Shown here: one piece after another, positions 26,946-36,744 of the stretch
Layout: each line of letters opens with the position of its first letter
How positions within the stretch are numbered: position 1 is the stretch's first letter
Source: Opacimonas immobilis
GTDB taxonomy: Bacteria; Pseudomonadota; Gammaproteobacteria; Enterobacterales; Alteromonadaceae
Direction of reading: 5' to 3'
Assembly (NCBI RefSeq): GCF_048282545.1
Contig: NZ_CP182485.1
Span: forward strand, 1,240,001 to 1,304,000
Length of the DNA stretch: 64,000 nt
Position numbers and translations under genes: made by a program
Notes under the pieces: model-generated
The model's input: only the letters and a program-made list of their open reading frames with translations
Told to the model about the DNA's origin: nothing
The model's database searches: none

Positions 26946-27766
26946 TGAAAGTATTCTCATCTGTAATCATGGTTGTATCCATTGTGTTAGGTATCATTAA
27001 TGTATACGGTCTGACACAGTCGATGAATCAGGATGATATATCATCTGAGCATTTGCGCTTTGGCGACAGAGATAAACTCATTTCTAGTGAGCAGTTAAGT
27101 TCTGGTATCAACAAGCTAAGAGGTGAGAGTGATGCTGATTTTGCAAAACGGATTACCAAGTTAATTGCGGATGGAATATCTCACATTCATTGGGAAGATT
27201 ACCAGCCTGAAAAGTTTATGCAACAAATACCAATTTGGGAAAATTGGATTTTATGGGCGATGGGTGAGTTTTCAGGTATTCCTGAATTCGAAAAATACCA
27301 CTTCACACAAATTGACAAATCGATTGAGCGAGGGATTGGATTGTGTGGGGATGTGAGTATGTTGTTAAGCGAAATTTTGCGAGTTAACGGTATTGCGAAT
27401 CAAATCATTACGACACAAGGTCATGTTGTTGTTGAAGCAATTGATGATGGTTTGGTTTTAGACCCTGATTTTGGTGTTTATATTGAAGCTCCATTTATAG
27501 CGATAAATGAAAATCCTGAATTAACCAAGACTGCTTACAGTTCTGCGGGTTACCCAAATGATGGCTTGTATTTATCAGAATGGTACTTGGGAGATTTTAC
27601 TCGATGGGATGGGGCGATGCACTTTGTTACCCAAAAATACTATTTTGAACGCTTTTCATACGTGGCAATCTGGATGATGCCACTCTTCTTATTGTTTATA
27701 AGTTTATGGTTAAGGACGATACATGCAAACTATTCTACTGCTCAGCGAAATTTTCCCGCCGACTAG
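26945..27766 (+). CDS. Transglutaminase-like membrane protein
   Basis: 273 residues with N-terminal (about 3-22) and C-terminal (VAIWMMPLFLLFISLWL) membrane helices. The centre has a transglutaminase/protease-like triad: Cys134 (GIGLCGDVSM), His160 (QGHVVVEA) and Asp173 (VLDPDFG). The function in this locus is unknown. GTG start immediately at the previous stop (TAGTG). Its 3' end overlaps the next glycosyltransferase by 44 bases, so it is tied to the operon. Confidence 0.72.
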   Translation: MKVFSSVIMVVSIVLGIINVYGLTQSMNQDDISSEHLRFGDRDKLISSEQLSSGINKLRGESDADFAKRITKLIADGISHIHWEDYQPEKFMQQIPIWENWILWAMGEFSGIPEFEKYHFTQIDKSIERGIGLCGDVSMLLSEILRVNGIANQIITTQGHVVVEAIDDGLVLDPDFGVYIEAPFIAINENPELTKTAYSSAGYPNDGLYLSEWYLGDFTRWDGAMHFVTQKYYFERFSYVAIWMMPLFLLFISLWLRTIHANYSTAQRNFPAD

Positions 27767-28871
27767 TGGTGGCAGCGGACGTTGGTTTTATGAGTTATAC
27801 CGGCGTATAAACGATAAACAAGTTTTTGTTTATACGCACTCGCAAAGTGCAAACAGAGTTGTCGCTTTTCCCCATGTAATTACACGACAGCCGATGCAAA
27901 GTGCAGAATGGGGAATAGCAAGCCTGACTGGATTAGGATTCTATATTTCTCAGTGTTGGCGTGTTTTACAGTTTTGTAGACGCAATAAAGTAACTCAAAT
28001 TCACGCAAGTCGGATACTACACGAGGGCTTAACGGCAGCATTGGTTAGCTTTTTGTTGCATCTAAAACTTGTCGTATTTGTCCATGGTGAGGATGTTGAA
28101 ACGACCGCATACAGCCGTGAACATAATGCCCTAGCTAAGTTTATATTTAAACGCGCTGATGTGATTATTTGTAATAGCGAGAATTCTCGAAATATATTAT
28201 TAAGGTCGGGCTACGGTCTTCCAGAAAAAATTCAAGTACATCACCCCGGTGCAGATATGACCCGCTATTTACCAGCTTCTCCAGATCATGATTTTAGAAA
28301 TCTACACGGTTGGAATGAGCGATTTGTGTTGTTAACTGTAGGACGTCTACAAGCAAGAAAGGGTCAGGATTATATGATCCAAGCGCTGCCTGAACTTATC
28401 AAATATCATCCTAAATTGCTTTATGTCATTATCGGACATGGCGAAGAAGAGGCGAGGCTGAAATCGCTAGTTGAAGAATGTCGAGTTTCAGATTATGTGC
28501 GCTTCATGCCGAATGCGAGTGATGACGACTTACTGGCATGTTATCAACAGTGCGATTTGTTTATTTTGCCGAACCGAACGATTGATAATGATATTGAAGG
28601 GTTTGGCATGGTGCTCGTAGAAGCTCAGGCATGTGGGAAAATGGTCATTGCCGGCGATTCAGGTGGCACAAAAGAGGCAATGCTACCCGGACAAACCGGT
28701 CAAATTATCGATTGTGCTAGCGTGTCTTCTTTAATTGAACAACTTAGTCCTTATCTTGACTTTTCAGAGCGCGCCCAATATGAGCGACGAGCAATCAATT
28801 ATGTGAATCAACAATTTGATTGGCAATCACACACAAAACGACTCAATCGTGTATTCGATGAATTAGCGTAA
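27723..28871 (+). CDS. Glycosyltransferase family 4 (GT-B)
   Basis: 382 residues. N-terminal LLLSEIFPPTSGGSGRWFYELYRRI has the Gly-rich donor-side loop; the C-terminal domain has LLTVGRLQARKGQDYMIQAL, the VIIGHGEEEARLK block and the EGFGMVLVEAQACGK motif (E-x7-E) of retaining GT4 enzymes. Sugar specificity cannot be read. Ten bases separate it from the next glycosyltransferase. Confidence 0.88.
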   Translation: MQTILLLSEIFPPTSGGSGRWFYELYRRINDKQVFVYTHSQSANRVVAFPHVITRQPMQSAEWGIASLTGLGFYISQCWRVLQFCRRNKVTQIHASRILHEGLTAALVSFLLHLKLVVFVHGEDVETTAYSREHNALAKFIFKRADVIICNSENSRNILLRSGYGLPEKIQVHHPGADMTRYLPASPDHDFRNLHGWNERFVLLTVGRLQARKGQDYMIQALPELIKYHPKLLYVIIGHGEEEARLKSLVEECRVSDYVRFMPNASDDDLLACYQQCDLFILPNRTIDNDIEGFGMVLVEAQACGKMVIAGDSGGTKEAMLPGQTGQIIDCASVSSLIEQLSPYLDFSERAQYERRAINYVNQQFDWQSHTKRLNRVFDELA

Positions 28872-28880
28872 GGAGTGGGT

Positions 28881-30062
28881 ATGTTATTAAACAAAAATTG
28901 CCCCACTGTTGCCATTGTTCATAGTGTAGCTGAAATGGGGGGAGCAGAAAGAATGTCTCAAGTTATTCTAGAACAACTCCACGGCGTCGAAGCTAATATG
29001 GTATTGATAACTCCAGAAGTTGGGCCTTTTACTGATTGGGCAAAGTTGCACAACGTGCCAGTTAAATACCTTACACAACTCCAGTTTAGTGCGAGTCAAA
29101 GTATAGCATATATCAAGCAGACCATTCGTTGGGTGCAATACTTAAAAGAAGAGAAGATAGATATCGTTCATACGGCAGACCCGTTTTGTACCCAAGCCAT
29201 AATGCCAGCCTGTAAAATAGCAGGAGTTAAGGTGTTAACTCATTTTCATTTTCCATTTAGCGAGGAAGTGATACGTTGGGCATATGGGCGTTTCGCACCA
29301 GATATAGCCGTATTTTGTAGCCAAGAATTACAAACTTCCACAGGATCAGTGCTCGCAAAAATAAGCCCTAAAACCTTACAAAGTGTCGTGCATAATGGTG
29401 TTAAATATCAATCGTTTCCACCAAAAAAACGCACACCTAATCTTATTGAACCCGTCATTGGCATAGTTGCGAATTTACAAGAACGGAAAGGTCACGATGA
29501 TTTTATTGATATGGCGAACATACTTACAAATGCGAACATTAATGCGCAGTATCGCGTAATCGGTGGCGATATCTTAGCGATGCCACGTGATGCAATTCTA
29601 AAAGAAAAGGTTAATACCTTAGGTTTGGCGTCACGCTTTACGTTTACAGGGCAGGTAGAGAATGTATCAGAGCAACTAGAACAACTTGATATTTATGTTT
29701 GTGCTTCACATCAAGAAGCGTTCCCTGTGTCTATTTTAGAGGCTATGGCTACACAACAAGTCATTGTATCGACAAATGTGAATGGTATTACTGAGGCCTT
29801 AGATGAAACGTGCGCTTATTTAGTGGAACCCAATTCGCCAAAGATGCTTGCTGCACAGGTGCATAAAATCCTATCTCAGCCAGAGGAGGCACTTTGCAGA
29901 GCTAAGCGAGCTAGAGAAAAGCTTGTTAATGAATTTTCACTCGAAACGTATTTAGCTAAGTTTATACAAATTTATAGAGCATTATCGACTAAGGATAGTT
30001 TACATGTCTTTAGACTGCTATTCAGTAGGCTCTTCATAAGTATTGGCAAACAAGAGGATTAG
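28881..30062 (+). CDS. Glycosyltransferase family 4 (GT-B)
   Basis: 393 residues starting at ATG 28881 with AGGAG five bases upstream; a GTG at 28875 overlaps that SD and is less likely. VAIVHSVAEMGGAERMSQVI is the N-terminal glycine-rich motif and HQEAFPVSILEAMATQQVIV is the E-x7-E motif. The last gene of the plus-strand run: its last 45 bases overlap the end of the converging minus-strand gene. Confidence 0.86.
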   Translation: MLLNKNCPTVAIVHSVAEMGGAERMSQVILEQLHGVEANMVLITPEVGPFTDWAKLHNVPVKYLTQLQFSASQSIAYIKQTIRWVQYLKEEKIDIVHTADPFCTQAIMPACKIAGVKVLTHFHFPFSEEVIRWAYGRFAPDIAVFCSQELQTSTGSVLAKISPKTLQSVVHNGVKYQSFPPKKRTPNLIEPVIGIVANLQERKGHDDFIDMANILTNANINAQYRVIGGDILAMPRDAILKEKVNTLGLASRFTFTGQVENVSEQLEQLDIYVCASHQEAFPVSILEAMATQQVIVSTNVNGITEALDETCAYLVEPNSPKMLAAQVHKILSQPEEALCRAKRAREKLVNEFSLETYLAKFIQIYRALSTKDSLHVFRLLFSRLFISIGKQED

Positions 30063-30956
30063 CTTATTTTCACATTCAGCAAAATGAGTTCGTTTATTAT
30101 CGTGCGCTTTAAATGTGCTAACTCCATCCTTAATGCCATTAACAACGGCTTCCTTCCAAAACTTCCGTGTCCACATTAAGTCCTTTGAAGGTATGCAATA
30201 ACGCAACAGCGTGTAGATGTGTTTAGGTAATTTGAGTAATTTGTCTTTTAAGGGGCGAGACAGCATCCATAGGGTGTGATTGTGATAGGTACCGCGATAC
30301 CAATTAACACCGCGAGTGCCTTGATTACCACAACCGCCGTCGGCGGGGGCGCGATGAAATACAAAACAATCTTCGCCTAAAGCGACCTTACCGTGGCGAT
30401 TAAATACTTCTGCCATTTCCCAATCAATTGTAGAGAATGGAGGTTTCAACCAAGACGCTGCGCCGTACTGTTCAAATGTTGTTTTTCTTGCTGACATATG
30501 GGCACAGGACATTGACGTGGCAATGCCGTGCTTAGCTGACGGGATCCAGGGATAATCGATATGACCCGCATAATAGCAACCGGCTACAGCAATGATATCG
30601 GGTTCGCGGTAATATTCTAGATGCTTCGTAATAATATCTGTGTCGGCAAAATCTAAATCGTCGTCCATGATTAGCACAATCGGGGCGTTTGCTAGTTGTG
30701 CACCCGTATTAATTGCAATCGACACCGAAGCAAAAGATGGTGCCATATAATATCTTATATTACATTGCGCGCATATCTCGGCTAGTTGTACTTTGTGCTG
30801 CTCAGGCTGTCCATCGTCAGACTGATCGATGATGATAATTTCGCCCTGCGCATACACCATGTCTACAATTTGCGGCAGGGTGAGCAAGAGTTCGTTTAAT
30901 CGATTAAACGTCGGGATCACAATACTGTATTGATAGGATGGTGATTGAGCTTTCAT
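30018..30956 (-). CDS. Glycosyltransferase family 2 (GT-A)
   Basis: 312 residues with YSIVIPTFNRLNELLLTLPQI at the N-terminus and the metal-binding DxD motif in VLIMDDDLDF, plus a W-rich acceptor half. An inverting GT2 with unknown sugar. Last gene of the long minus-strand operon; its 3' end overlaps the opposing glycosyltransferase gene by 45 bases, and its start overlaps the flippase stop by four bases. Confidence 0.86.
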   Translation of the reverse strand: MKAQSPSYQYSIVIPTFNRLNELLLTLPQIVDMVYAQGEIIIIDQSDDGQPEQHKVQLAEICAQCNIRYYMAPSFASVSIAINTGAQLANAPIVLIMDDDLDFADTDIITKHLEYYREPDIIAVAGCYYAGHIDYPWIPSAKHGIATSMSCAHMSARKTTFEQYGAASWLKPPFSTIDWEMAEVFNRHGKVALGEDCFVFHRAPADGGCGNQGTRGVNWYRGTYHNHTLWMLSRPLKDKLLKLPKHIYTLLRYCIPSKDLMWTRKFWKEAVVNGIKDGVSTFKAHDNKRTHFAECENKLILLFANTYEEPTE

Positions 30957-32437
30957 GACGTAGCTTCCTTGTTGATAAAACGGTTAATTTTGTAAAAGAA
31001 GTGGCTGTCGATAAGGTCATTAATATAGGATAATTCTGAAATGGTGTTGGATGCTAGACGGCATAAAGCTATAAATCCTAAGGTATAAGAGAAAATGAAA
31101 ACCAGACCGTTAAATATCACCTCAAGCAGTTTGTGTTCGAAGGGGTTAAGTATTATTCCTGCGAATACACTAATGACGCTTAGACCCAGAAGTCCAAATA
31201 AGGCAACTAAGCTAAGGATGCATTTTTGTAGACTGACATAGCGAATTACAGAGATTGTAAAAAATAGCAATATCAAACATAGCTCAACCGCAATTTTAGT
31301 CACAGCAAATTCCGTGATGTCCTGGAATTTTATGGATAACAAGGTTACACCAATCACTATGCAGCTGGTTAACTCGAAGATGAGAAGGGGCTTAGTTTGC
31401 GCAAAAATATAATATAATCTTGCTGCTGCAGTGTATAGGCACATAGTAATGATCAGCACTGAGAAACAGGCAAATACTGCAGAAAATTTAACCCAGTTAT
31501 CGCCCATCAATACCCAAATAATAGGCTCTGCATTAAATACACAAAATATCCCTATTGGCACCGATAATGCCAGCGATATGATAACTGATACACAAAAACG
31601 ATTTTGAAAATGCTCGGGCTTATTTTTTAAATGCGCAAGCTGAGCAAGTAGAGGAGTAGTCATTGGAGTAATAATGTTTTGGCTAGGGATATAGGCGAGG
31701 TATTTCATCGTGTTGTAGCTACCTAAACTTGCTTTACCAAATAGAGTACTGGCAATGAATGTATCAAATTGCGTGCGCCCAAAACCTAAGATCGCCTGCG
31801 GGATCAGCCATTTTGAAAACGACCACTGTGACGCCAGGTGCTGAACAGAAAAACGCGGTAAATACGGATAGGCAGTATAACTGCCTAGAATTTGAATGGT
31901 ACTGCTGATCATTAATCCCACCACTAATGCCCAGTAGCTTTGATAAATTAGAGCGATAGACACTGCGCAAATGACAGAGACAAATTTAGCAATAATGGTG
32001 ACTTTTATCAGTGGTTTATATTCTTGACGACGTCTTAACAAAAATGACGCTGGATTCTCGAAACCTTCGATCAAAATGATATAACAAAAAGCAACGATTA
32101 AAGCAGTCAGCCGTGACTCGTCAAAGAAAACTACCGCCAGAGGAATACATACGATAACTAGTACTGTAACGAGAAGGCGAATGAGTATACTTAAAGTAAA
32201 AGCAGTATTTAACACGGCACGTGTGGGGCGTCGTGAGCGAATGATGTACGCTTCACTGCCGAGCTGTGTAAAGCTACTCACAAACAAACTAATAATTGTG
32301 GCAATTGCTACCAATCCAAAGTCATCGGGCGTGAGCACTCTCGCTAAGATGAGTGTACTTATTAGACCAATAAACTTTCGTGCAAAAGAATCAAATACTA
32401 GTAGCAAACTGCCGCTAAGCATTTTGTTAATATTCAT
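30953..32437 (-). CDS. Polysaccharide flippase (Wzx, MOP superfamily)
   Basis: 494 residues with about 12-14 hydrophobic helices and the family's N-terminal pattern (SGSLLLVFDSFARKFIGLISTLILARVLTPDDFGLVAIAT split over TM1-TM2). Expected to turn lipid-linked repeat units across the inner membrane. Overlaps the upstream polymerase gene by 11 bases. This part of the locus is visibly AT-rich and uses AT-ending codons, as wzx/wzy genes often do. Confidence 0.88.
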   Translation of the reverse strand: MNINKMLSGSLLLVFDSFARKFIGLISTLILARVLTPDDFGLVAIATIISLFVSSFTQLGSEAYIIRSRRPTRAVLNTAFTLSILIRLLVTVLVIVCIPLAVVFFDESRLTALIVAFCYIILIEGFENPASFLLRRRQEYKPLIKVTIIAKFVSVICAVSIALIYQSYWALVVGLMISSTIQILGSYTAYPYLPRFSVQHLASQWSFSKWLIPQAILGFGRTQFDTFIASTLFGKASLGSYNTMKYLAYIPSQNIITPMTTPLLAQLAHLKNKPEHFQNRFCVSVIISLALSVPIGIFCVFNAEPIIWVLMGDNWVKFSAVFACFSVLIITMCLYTAAARLYYIFAQTKPLLIFELTSCIVIGVTLLSIKFQDITEFAVTKIAVELCLILLFFTISVIRYVSLQKCILSLVALFGLLGLSVISVFAGIILNPFEHKLLEVIFNGLVFIFSYTLGFIALCRLASNTISELSYINDLIDSHFFYKINRFINKEATS

Positions 32438-33767
32438 TTGCTGGTTTCCTCACGCTAAAATCAAGCGCTTCTTCTTCACTATCGCTGGCTACTTTCAGTG
32501 TTTGGGTGAACTGGTGATAGCCCAACATATTAATTAATATGAGCAAATAAAAGGCTTCGAATATTAATAAATCCAAGAAGAGCGACGTGATAAAGAATCC
32601 TAGGATCCCAATCGTTGATGCGTCTCGAATATAGCCCCAGAAAGATTGCTCCTGGTGATGCTTGAAATGCTGCTTAGTATTGCGAAAACGTGCCCACACG
32701 CTTAAGAGCATCCAAGCATAAAACACCATGGCAATGATGCCATTATTTGCGGCAATAGATATTAGAGTATTGTGAGCAATGTGTGGTGACTTTCCGGGAA
32801 AATATGCACGCGATGCTGTGACAAAGCGCTGTGGTCCCACCCCTAGCACAGGGTGTTTGAAGGCAAGATCAATCCCTATTTCCCATGATACCAAGCGCGG
32901 GTTGGCGGTTTCTCCGCTATTTTCTTTAACAACTTGATAGGTGTCATACGCACGGTCAATAACGATTTGTCCCTGCGTTAATATAAATCCAGAAAAACCA
33001 ATACACAATAAAATGTTGAGGATTTTGGATTTGAGCATAAAGGCGCACAGTAATGTCATTACGCCAAGGGCAAGTAAGGCTCCACGTGAACTAGTTAACA
33101 ATACCGCGTGCCACAAAAATGGTATGATAAGCAGGCATGACACTCTAATAATTTTTGTTTTGAAATAATAAAAGCCGAATAAGAAAAACGGCATAATAAT
33201 CACAAACAATACGGCAAAGACGTTACCATCTTTAAACGGCGAATTTTCGGGCCCCATCAAGCGATTATTTCTAAATTGCGACCACTCTTGGTTGAAGTAC
33301 GTGCTGTTGGCCCAGTAAATGTAATACGCAATAACGCCCATAAACAAGAACGTCAGAACCTTGAGACCTTTTTCGTGATTGAGTGTGCCAACCAAGATAA
33401 AGTACATCAGCACAATGGTGTTGAACGTGCCTAATAAAATCTCCGAATTCACGTTAGCAGTATACACTGGGAATGGCGAAAAAATATCGGATAAATTGAC
33501 TAGTGCCCAAATTAGAATAACGAACAGGTTTTGTTTATACCAGTACCCTGACCAGTCAATTTCTTTGCGCATCACCATGATTATAAAGCCAATGATAGCC
33601 ATGCCTGCACTGATTTTGTAAATCGGGATACCGTCTAAAGCCCAAAACCATATCGCTTGAGGCTGTAAAATAGACGTTGCCAAATATACCGCACTGGCTA
33701 ACCAAGGCAATTTGACGATACTAAGTGCCAAAAAAGCGATGATTAAATAAACTAGGCCTTTAAACAT
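32427..33767 (-). CDS. O-antigen polymerase/ligase-like protein, XrtA-associated (TIGR03097-like)
   Basis: 446 residues, about 10-12 membrane helices, with a large periplasmic loop holding the Wzy_C signature PGKSPHIAHNTLISIAANNGI (Arg and His typical of WaaL/Wzy/PglL proteins). In XrtA loci this family is called a putative O-glycosylation ligase. It could polymerise the EPS or transfer it to a protein; sequence alone does not decide. Overlaps the flippase gene. Confidence 0.82.
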   Translation of the reverse strand: MFKGLVYLIIAFLALSIVKLPWLASAVYLATSILQPQAIWFWALDGIPIYKISAGMAIIGFIIMVMRKEIDWSGYWYKQNLFVILIWALVNLSDIFSPFPVYTANVNSEILLGTFNTIVLMYFILVGTLNHEKGLKVLTFLFMGVIAYYIYWANSTYFNQEWSQFRNNRLMGPENSPFKDGNVFAVLFVIIMPFFLFGFYYFKTKIIRVSCLLIIPFLWHAVLLTSSRGALLALGVMTLLCAFMLKSKILNILLCIGFSGFILTQGQIVIDRAYDTYQVVKENSGETANPRLVSWEIGIDLAFKHPVLGVGPQRFVTASRAYFPGKSPHIAHNTLISIAANNGIIAMVFYAWMLLSVWARFRNTKQHFKHHQEQSFWGYIRDASTIGILGFFITSLFLDLLIFEAFYLLILINMLGYHQFTQTLKVASDSEEEALDFSVRKPANEY

Positions 33768-33778
33768 ATCTTGTTCTC

Positions 33779-34867
33779 TTAATTGGTGACTTGCGCATAT
33801 AGCGCGCAGTACTCGTCCTGCATTTTTTGTGCTGTAAATCGATGAAGGTAAGTCGCTCTTGCACGTTCTCCAAGATGGGTTCGCAAATCGGGAGCGGCAA
33901 GTTCAATCATGGCATCCACAAGTTCGTCTTCATTATCGTTTTGGATAACAAAACCATTTTGTCTGTGACTGACTATTTCAGGATTGCCGCCCACATTTGT
34001 GACGATGGCGGGTTTACCCATTCTTAATGCGTCAATTAATGTCATTGAGGTACCTTCGCTAAACGATGTTAACAAGAACACGTCGATTAGCTGGCAATAA
34101 ACCTCTGGCTCGCTTTGATAACCAGTGAACAGCACTTTGTCTTGAATACCAAGCGATGAAACCAGCGAATGAAGTTCATTGCGGGTTTCGCCATCGCCTA
34201 CGAGCATGAGTGTTGCTTTAGGGTATTGTGCTAAAACACGAGAAAAAGCTTTAACCATCAGTGGGTGATTTTTGATGGGGTCAAATCTCGCCACAGTGCC
34301 AAAGACAAGCGCATCATCCGGAAGTTCGACAGCAACGTGTTTATGCATTGGAGGAGCGTTATCAGCAATGCCATTATAAATCACATGAATTTTATTGCGG
34401 TTTAAGAACTCAAAGCGATGTAGCGCATTTCTAGTAGCGTCAGAAATAGAAGTAAACCCACTTGTAAATGCAGCAAGCACAGGGTTGATAAAGCGTCTTT
34501 TCTGATTTGAAACGTCGGGGTAGAAACGCCCGTGTTCAGTAAATATAACTTTCGTTTTCAAAAAACCAAGGCAGCCAAGTGCTCCGTAGCTCCATGGCGT
34601 ATATTGATGGCAGTGCAGTATATCAATATTATGTTTTGAGCAAAATTGGCGAATAGCCAATATGGTATTGATGCTAAAACCACTTTCCCATGTTAAACAG
34701 TCAATTGGAACTCCCTGCTGTTTTAACTGTGTACCAAAGGGCCCGAGCTTTGGCTGCAAACACAAAATTCGCTGTTTGAGTTCAGGGCGTTGTGCGAGCA
34801 CAAGGTTTTCAATGACCTTTTCTGTACCGCCAATACGCATATCGTAGGTGAGGTGGCAAATGTTCAA
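33779..34867 (-). CDS. Glycosyltransferase family 4 (TIGR03088-like)
   Basis: Glycosyltransferase of the GT-B fold, 362 residues from a TTG start at 34867 that overlaps the amidotransferase stop (TTGA), with GAGG eight bases upstream. The family-like sequence begins right there (LNICHLTYDMRIGGTEKVIENL). The E-x7-E motif lies in TSFSEGTSMTLIDALRMGKPA. An ATG at 34912 would add 15 residues inside the preceding gene. It resembles the second XrtA-associated transferase family, though only loosely at the N-terminus. Confidence 0.83.
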   Translation of the reverse strand: MNICHLTYDMRIGGTEKVIENLVLAQRPELKQRILCLQPKLGPFGTQLKQQGVPIDCLTWESGFSINTILAIRQFCSKHNIDILHCHQYTPWSYGALGCLGFLKTKVIFTEHGRFYPDVSNQKRRFINPVLAAFTSGFTSISDATRNALHRFEFLNRNKIHVIYNGIADNAPPMHKHVAVELPDDALVFGTVARFDPIKNHPLMVKAFSRVLAQYPKATLMLVGDGETRNELHSLVSSLGIQDKVLFTGYQSEPEVYCQLIDVFLLTSFSEGTSMTLIDALRMGKPAIVTNVGGNPEIVSHRQNGFVIQNDNEDELVDAMIELAAPDLRTHLGERARATYLHRFTAQKMQDEYCALYAQVTN

Positions 34868-36744
34868 GCCATATACCTCGAAAACCACATCTGAAACATC
34901 AATAAACTCCATAAAACCGTACTATGATCAGCTTTTTGTTGCTGGTGTTCATCCCACAAATGTTTAACGGCACTAATATCAAAATAATCACTAATTCCAG
35001 ATGGTGAATCAAATAAGTAACGCTTTGCTAGATCATGAATATGCTCTCTAAACCAAGCCGCAAGAGGTACCAAAAATCCCATTTTCTTGCGATACAACAA
35101 ATCATCGGGCAGGAGTGGTTTAAATGTTTCTTTAAGAATGTGTTTCTTGTCACCATCTTTGTATTTCATATCGATAGGCAAGGTTGCTGCAAACTCAATC
35201 ACATCCTTATCCAAAATGGGCGCACGAACTTCTAATGAATTTGCCATGCTCATGCGGTCAACTTTGACTAGTATTCCACCTGGTAAATATGTCTTTAGGT
35301 CGGTGTATAATATTTTGTCAAAATGATTATCGCCATCAGCTTTATCATAAGCATCTAGCGTGATCTGCGCAGGGTGATAATTGTCTAAAGCTGATTTAAA
35401 TTCAGGTTTCGCAATCTTATCCCAAGTCTTATCGGTTATTTGAGAGTTCGTAATATAAAAACCCATGGCTGGGTCTTGGCTTAAACTCGTAAGTAATGAA
35501 TTTCCTTTTTTAAAGAACGTATGTGAGCTTTTCTGAAAGAGTTTAGCCAATTTGGGAAATACATTTTCGCGAATGCCTTTTGGAAACTTCTCGCGTAATT
35601 TATTTTCTAGCACGTCTAGTGTGTATTTTTCATAGCCTGCAAATACCTCATCGCCACCATCACCGGCAATCGCAACGGTCACCGCATCTCGCGCTAATTC
35701 ACTGACAAAAAACGTTGGGACAAGTGATGGATCGGCAAATGGCTCATCAAAATAGCTGACAATATGCTCAAGTTCCTGAGCTACGTCTTTTTGTACGATA
35801 AATTCATGATGCTGACATTGATATTGTTCAGCTACTTGGCGCGCAAACTCTGCCTCATTAAATCGCGGATCATCAAAGCCGATAGTACAGGTGTTAACGG
35901 GGGTATCTGAGAGTTGAGACATCATCGCAACGACACCACTAGAATCAACCCCGCCACTTAAAAACGCACCAAGTTTTACATCAGCAAGCATTCTGGCTTT
36001 GGTTTTATCGTATAGCAATGTTGCAAGACGGTCTTTAGCTTGCGCAACATTATCAGTCGTCTTGTTGGCAAACGAGACATCCCAGTATTGCTCAATATGC
36101 TTTTCTCCATTTTTGAGTAACATAAAATGCCCAGGAGATAGCTTATGCACATGCTTAAAAATAGTTTTAGGGTCGGGCACATATTGATAGGCAAAAAAGT
36201 CGTATACAGCATCATCCCTAATGTCTTTTTTAATATTGGGGAGTGTTAACAGGGCTTTTATCTCCGATGCGAATGCAAATCTTCCCTCATCTTCGTAGTA
36301 ATACAGTGGCTTTTTACCAATGCGGTCACGCGCTATGAATAGTTCTTCTTTGGTAATATCCCATAACGCAAATGCAAACATGCCATTGAGGTGTTCCAAG
36401 CACTCCACACCATCTCGTTGATACAACGCGAGGATAACTTCGGTGTCAGTTTGAGAATGGAATTCATAGCCTTGCGTAACTAGCTCATCTCTAAGTGCAG
36501 AGAAATTATAGATTTCGCCATTAAAGACAATGACACACTGTCGGTCTGCAGAAAACATCGGTTGAATTCCTGCATCTGACAAGTCGATGATACTAAGTCG
36601 ACGATGCACTAATCCAATATGTTCATCCAAATAGGTATCACTTGCATCTGGTCCTCGATGAAGTATCGCTTCTCCCATCTGAACCAAACTTGACTCAGAT
36701 AAATCCTCGTATCCTTGTTTTAGAAAACCAGCTATTCCACACAT
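34864..36744 (-). CDS. XrtA-associated asparagine synthase-like amidotransferase
   Basis: 626 residues. Residue 2 is the class II glutaminase cysteine (MCGIAGFLKQG), followed by the HRRLSIIDLSDAGIQP and FNGEIYNF motifs; the synthetase half has the PP-loop SGGVDSSGV and GDGGDEVFAGYEKY. Standard AsnB is about 550 residues; this longer version matches the amidotransferase beside exosortase A. It probably amidates a sugar carboxylate in the polysaccharide; that role is inferred. Overlaps the upstream GT2 gene by 13 bases. Confidence 0.9.
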   Translation of the reverse strand: MCGIAGFLKQGYEDLSESSLVQMGEAILHRGPDASDTYLDEHIGLVHRRLSIIDLSDAGIQPMFSADRQCVIVFNGEIYNFSALRDELVTQGYEFHSQTDTEVILALYQRDGVECLEHLNGMFAFALWDITKEELFIARDRIGKKPLYYYEDEGRFAFASEIKALLTLPNIKKDIRDDAVYDFFAYQYVPDPKTIFKHVHKLSPGHFMLLKNGEKHIEQYWDVSFANKTTDNVAQAKDRLATLLYDKTKARMLADVKLGAFLSGGVDSSGVVAMMSQLSDTPVNTCTIGFDDPRFNEAEFARQVAEQYQCQHHEFIVQKDVAQELEHIVSYFDEPFADPSLVPTFFVSELARDAVTVAIAGDGGDEVFAGYEKYTLDVLENKLREKFPKGIRENVFPKLAKLFQKSSHTFFKKGNSLLTSLSQDPAMGFYITNSQITDKTWDKIAKPEFKSALDNYHPAQITLDAYDKADGDNHFDKILYTDLKTYLPGGILVKVDRMSMANSLEVRAPILDKDVIEFAATLPIDMKYKDGDKKHILKETFKPLLPDDLLYRKKMGFLVPLAAWFREHIHDLAKRYLFDSPSGISDYFDISAVKHLWDEHQQQKADHSTVLWSLLMFQMWFSRYMA

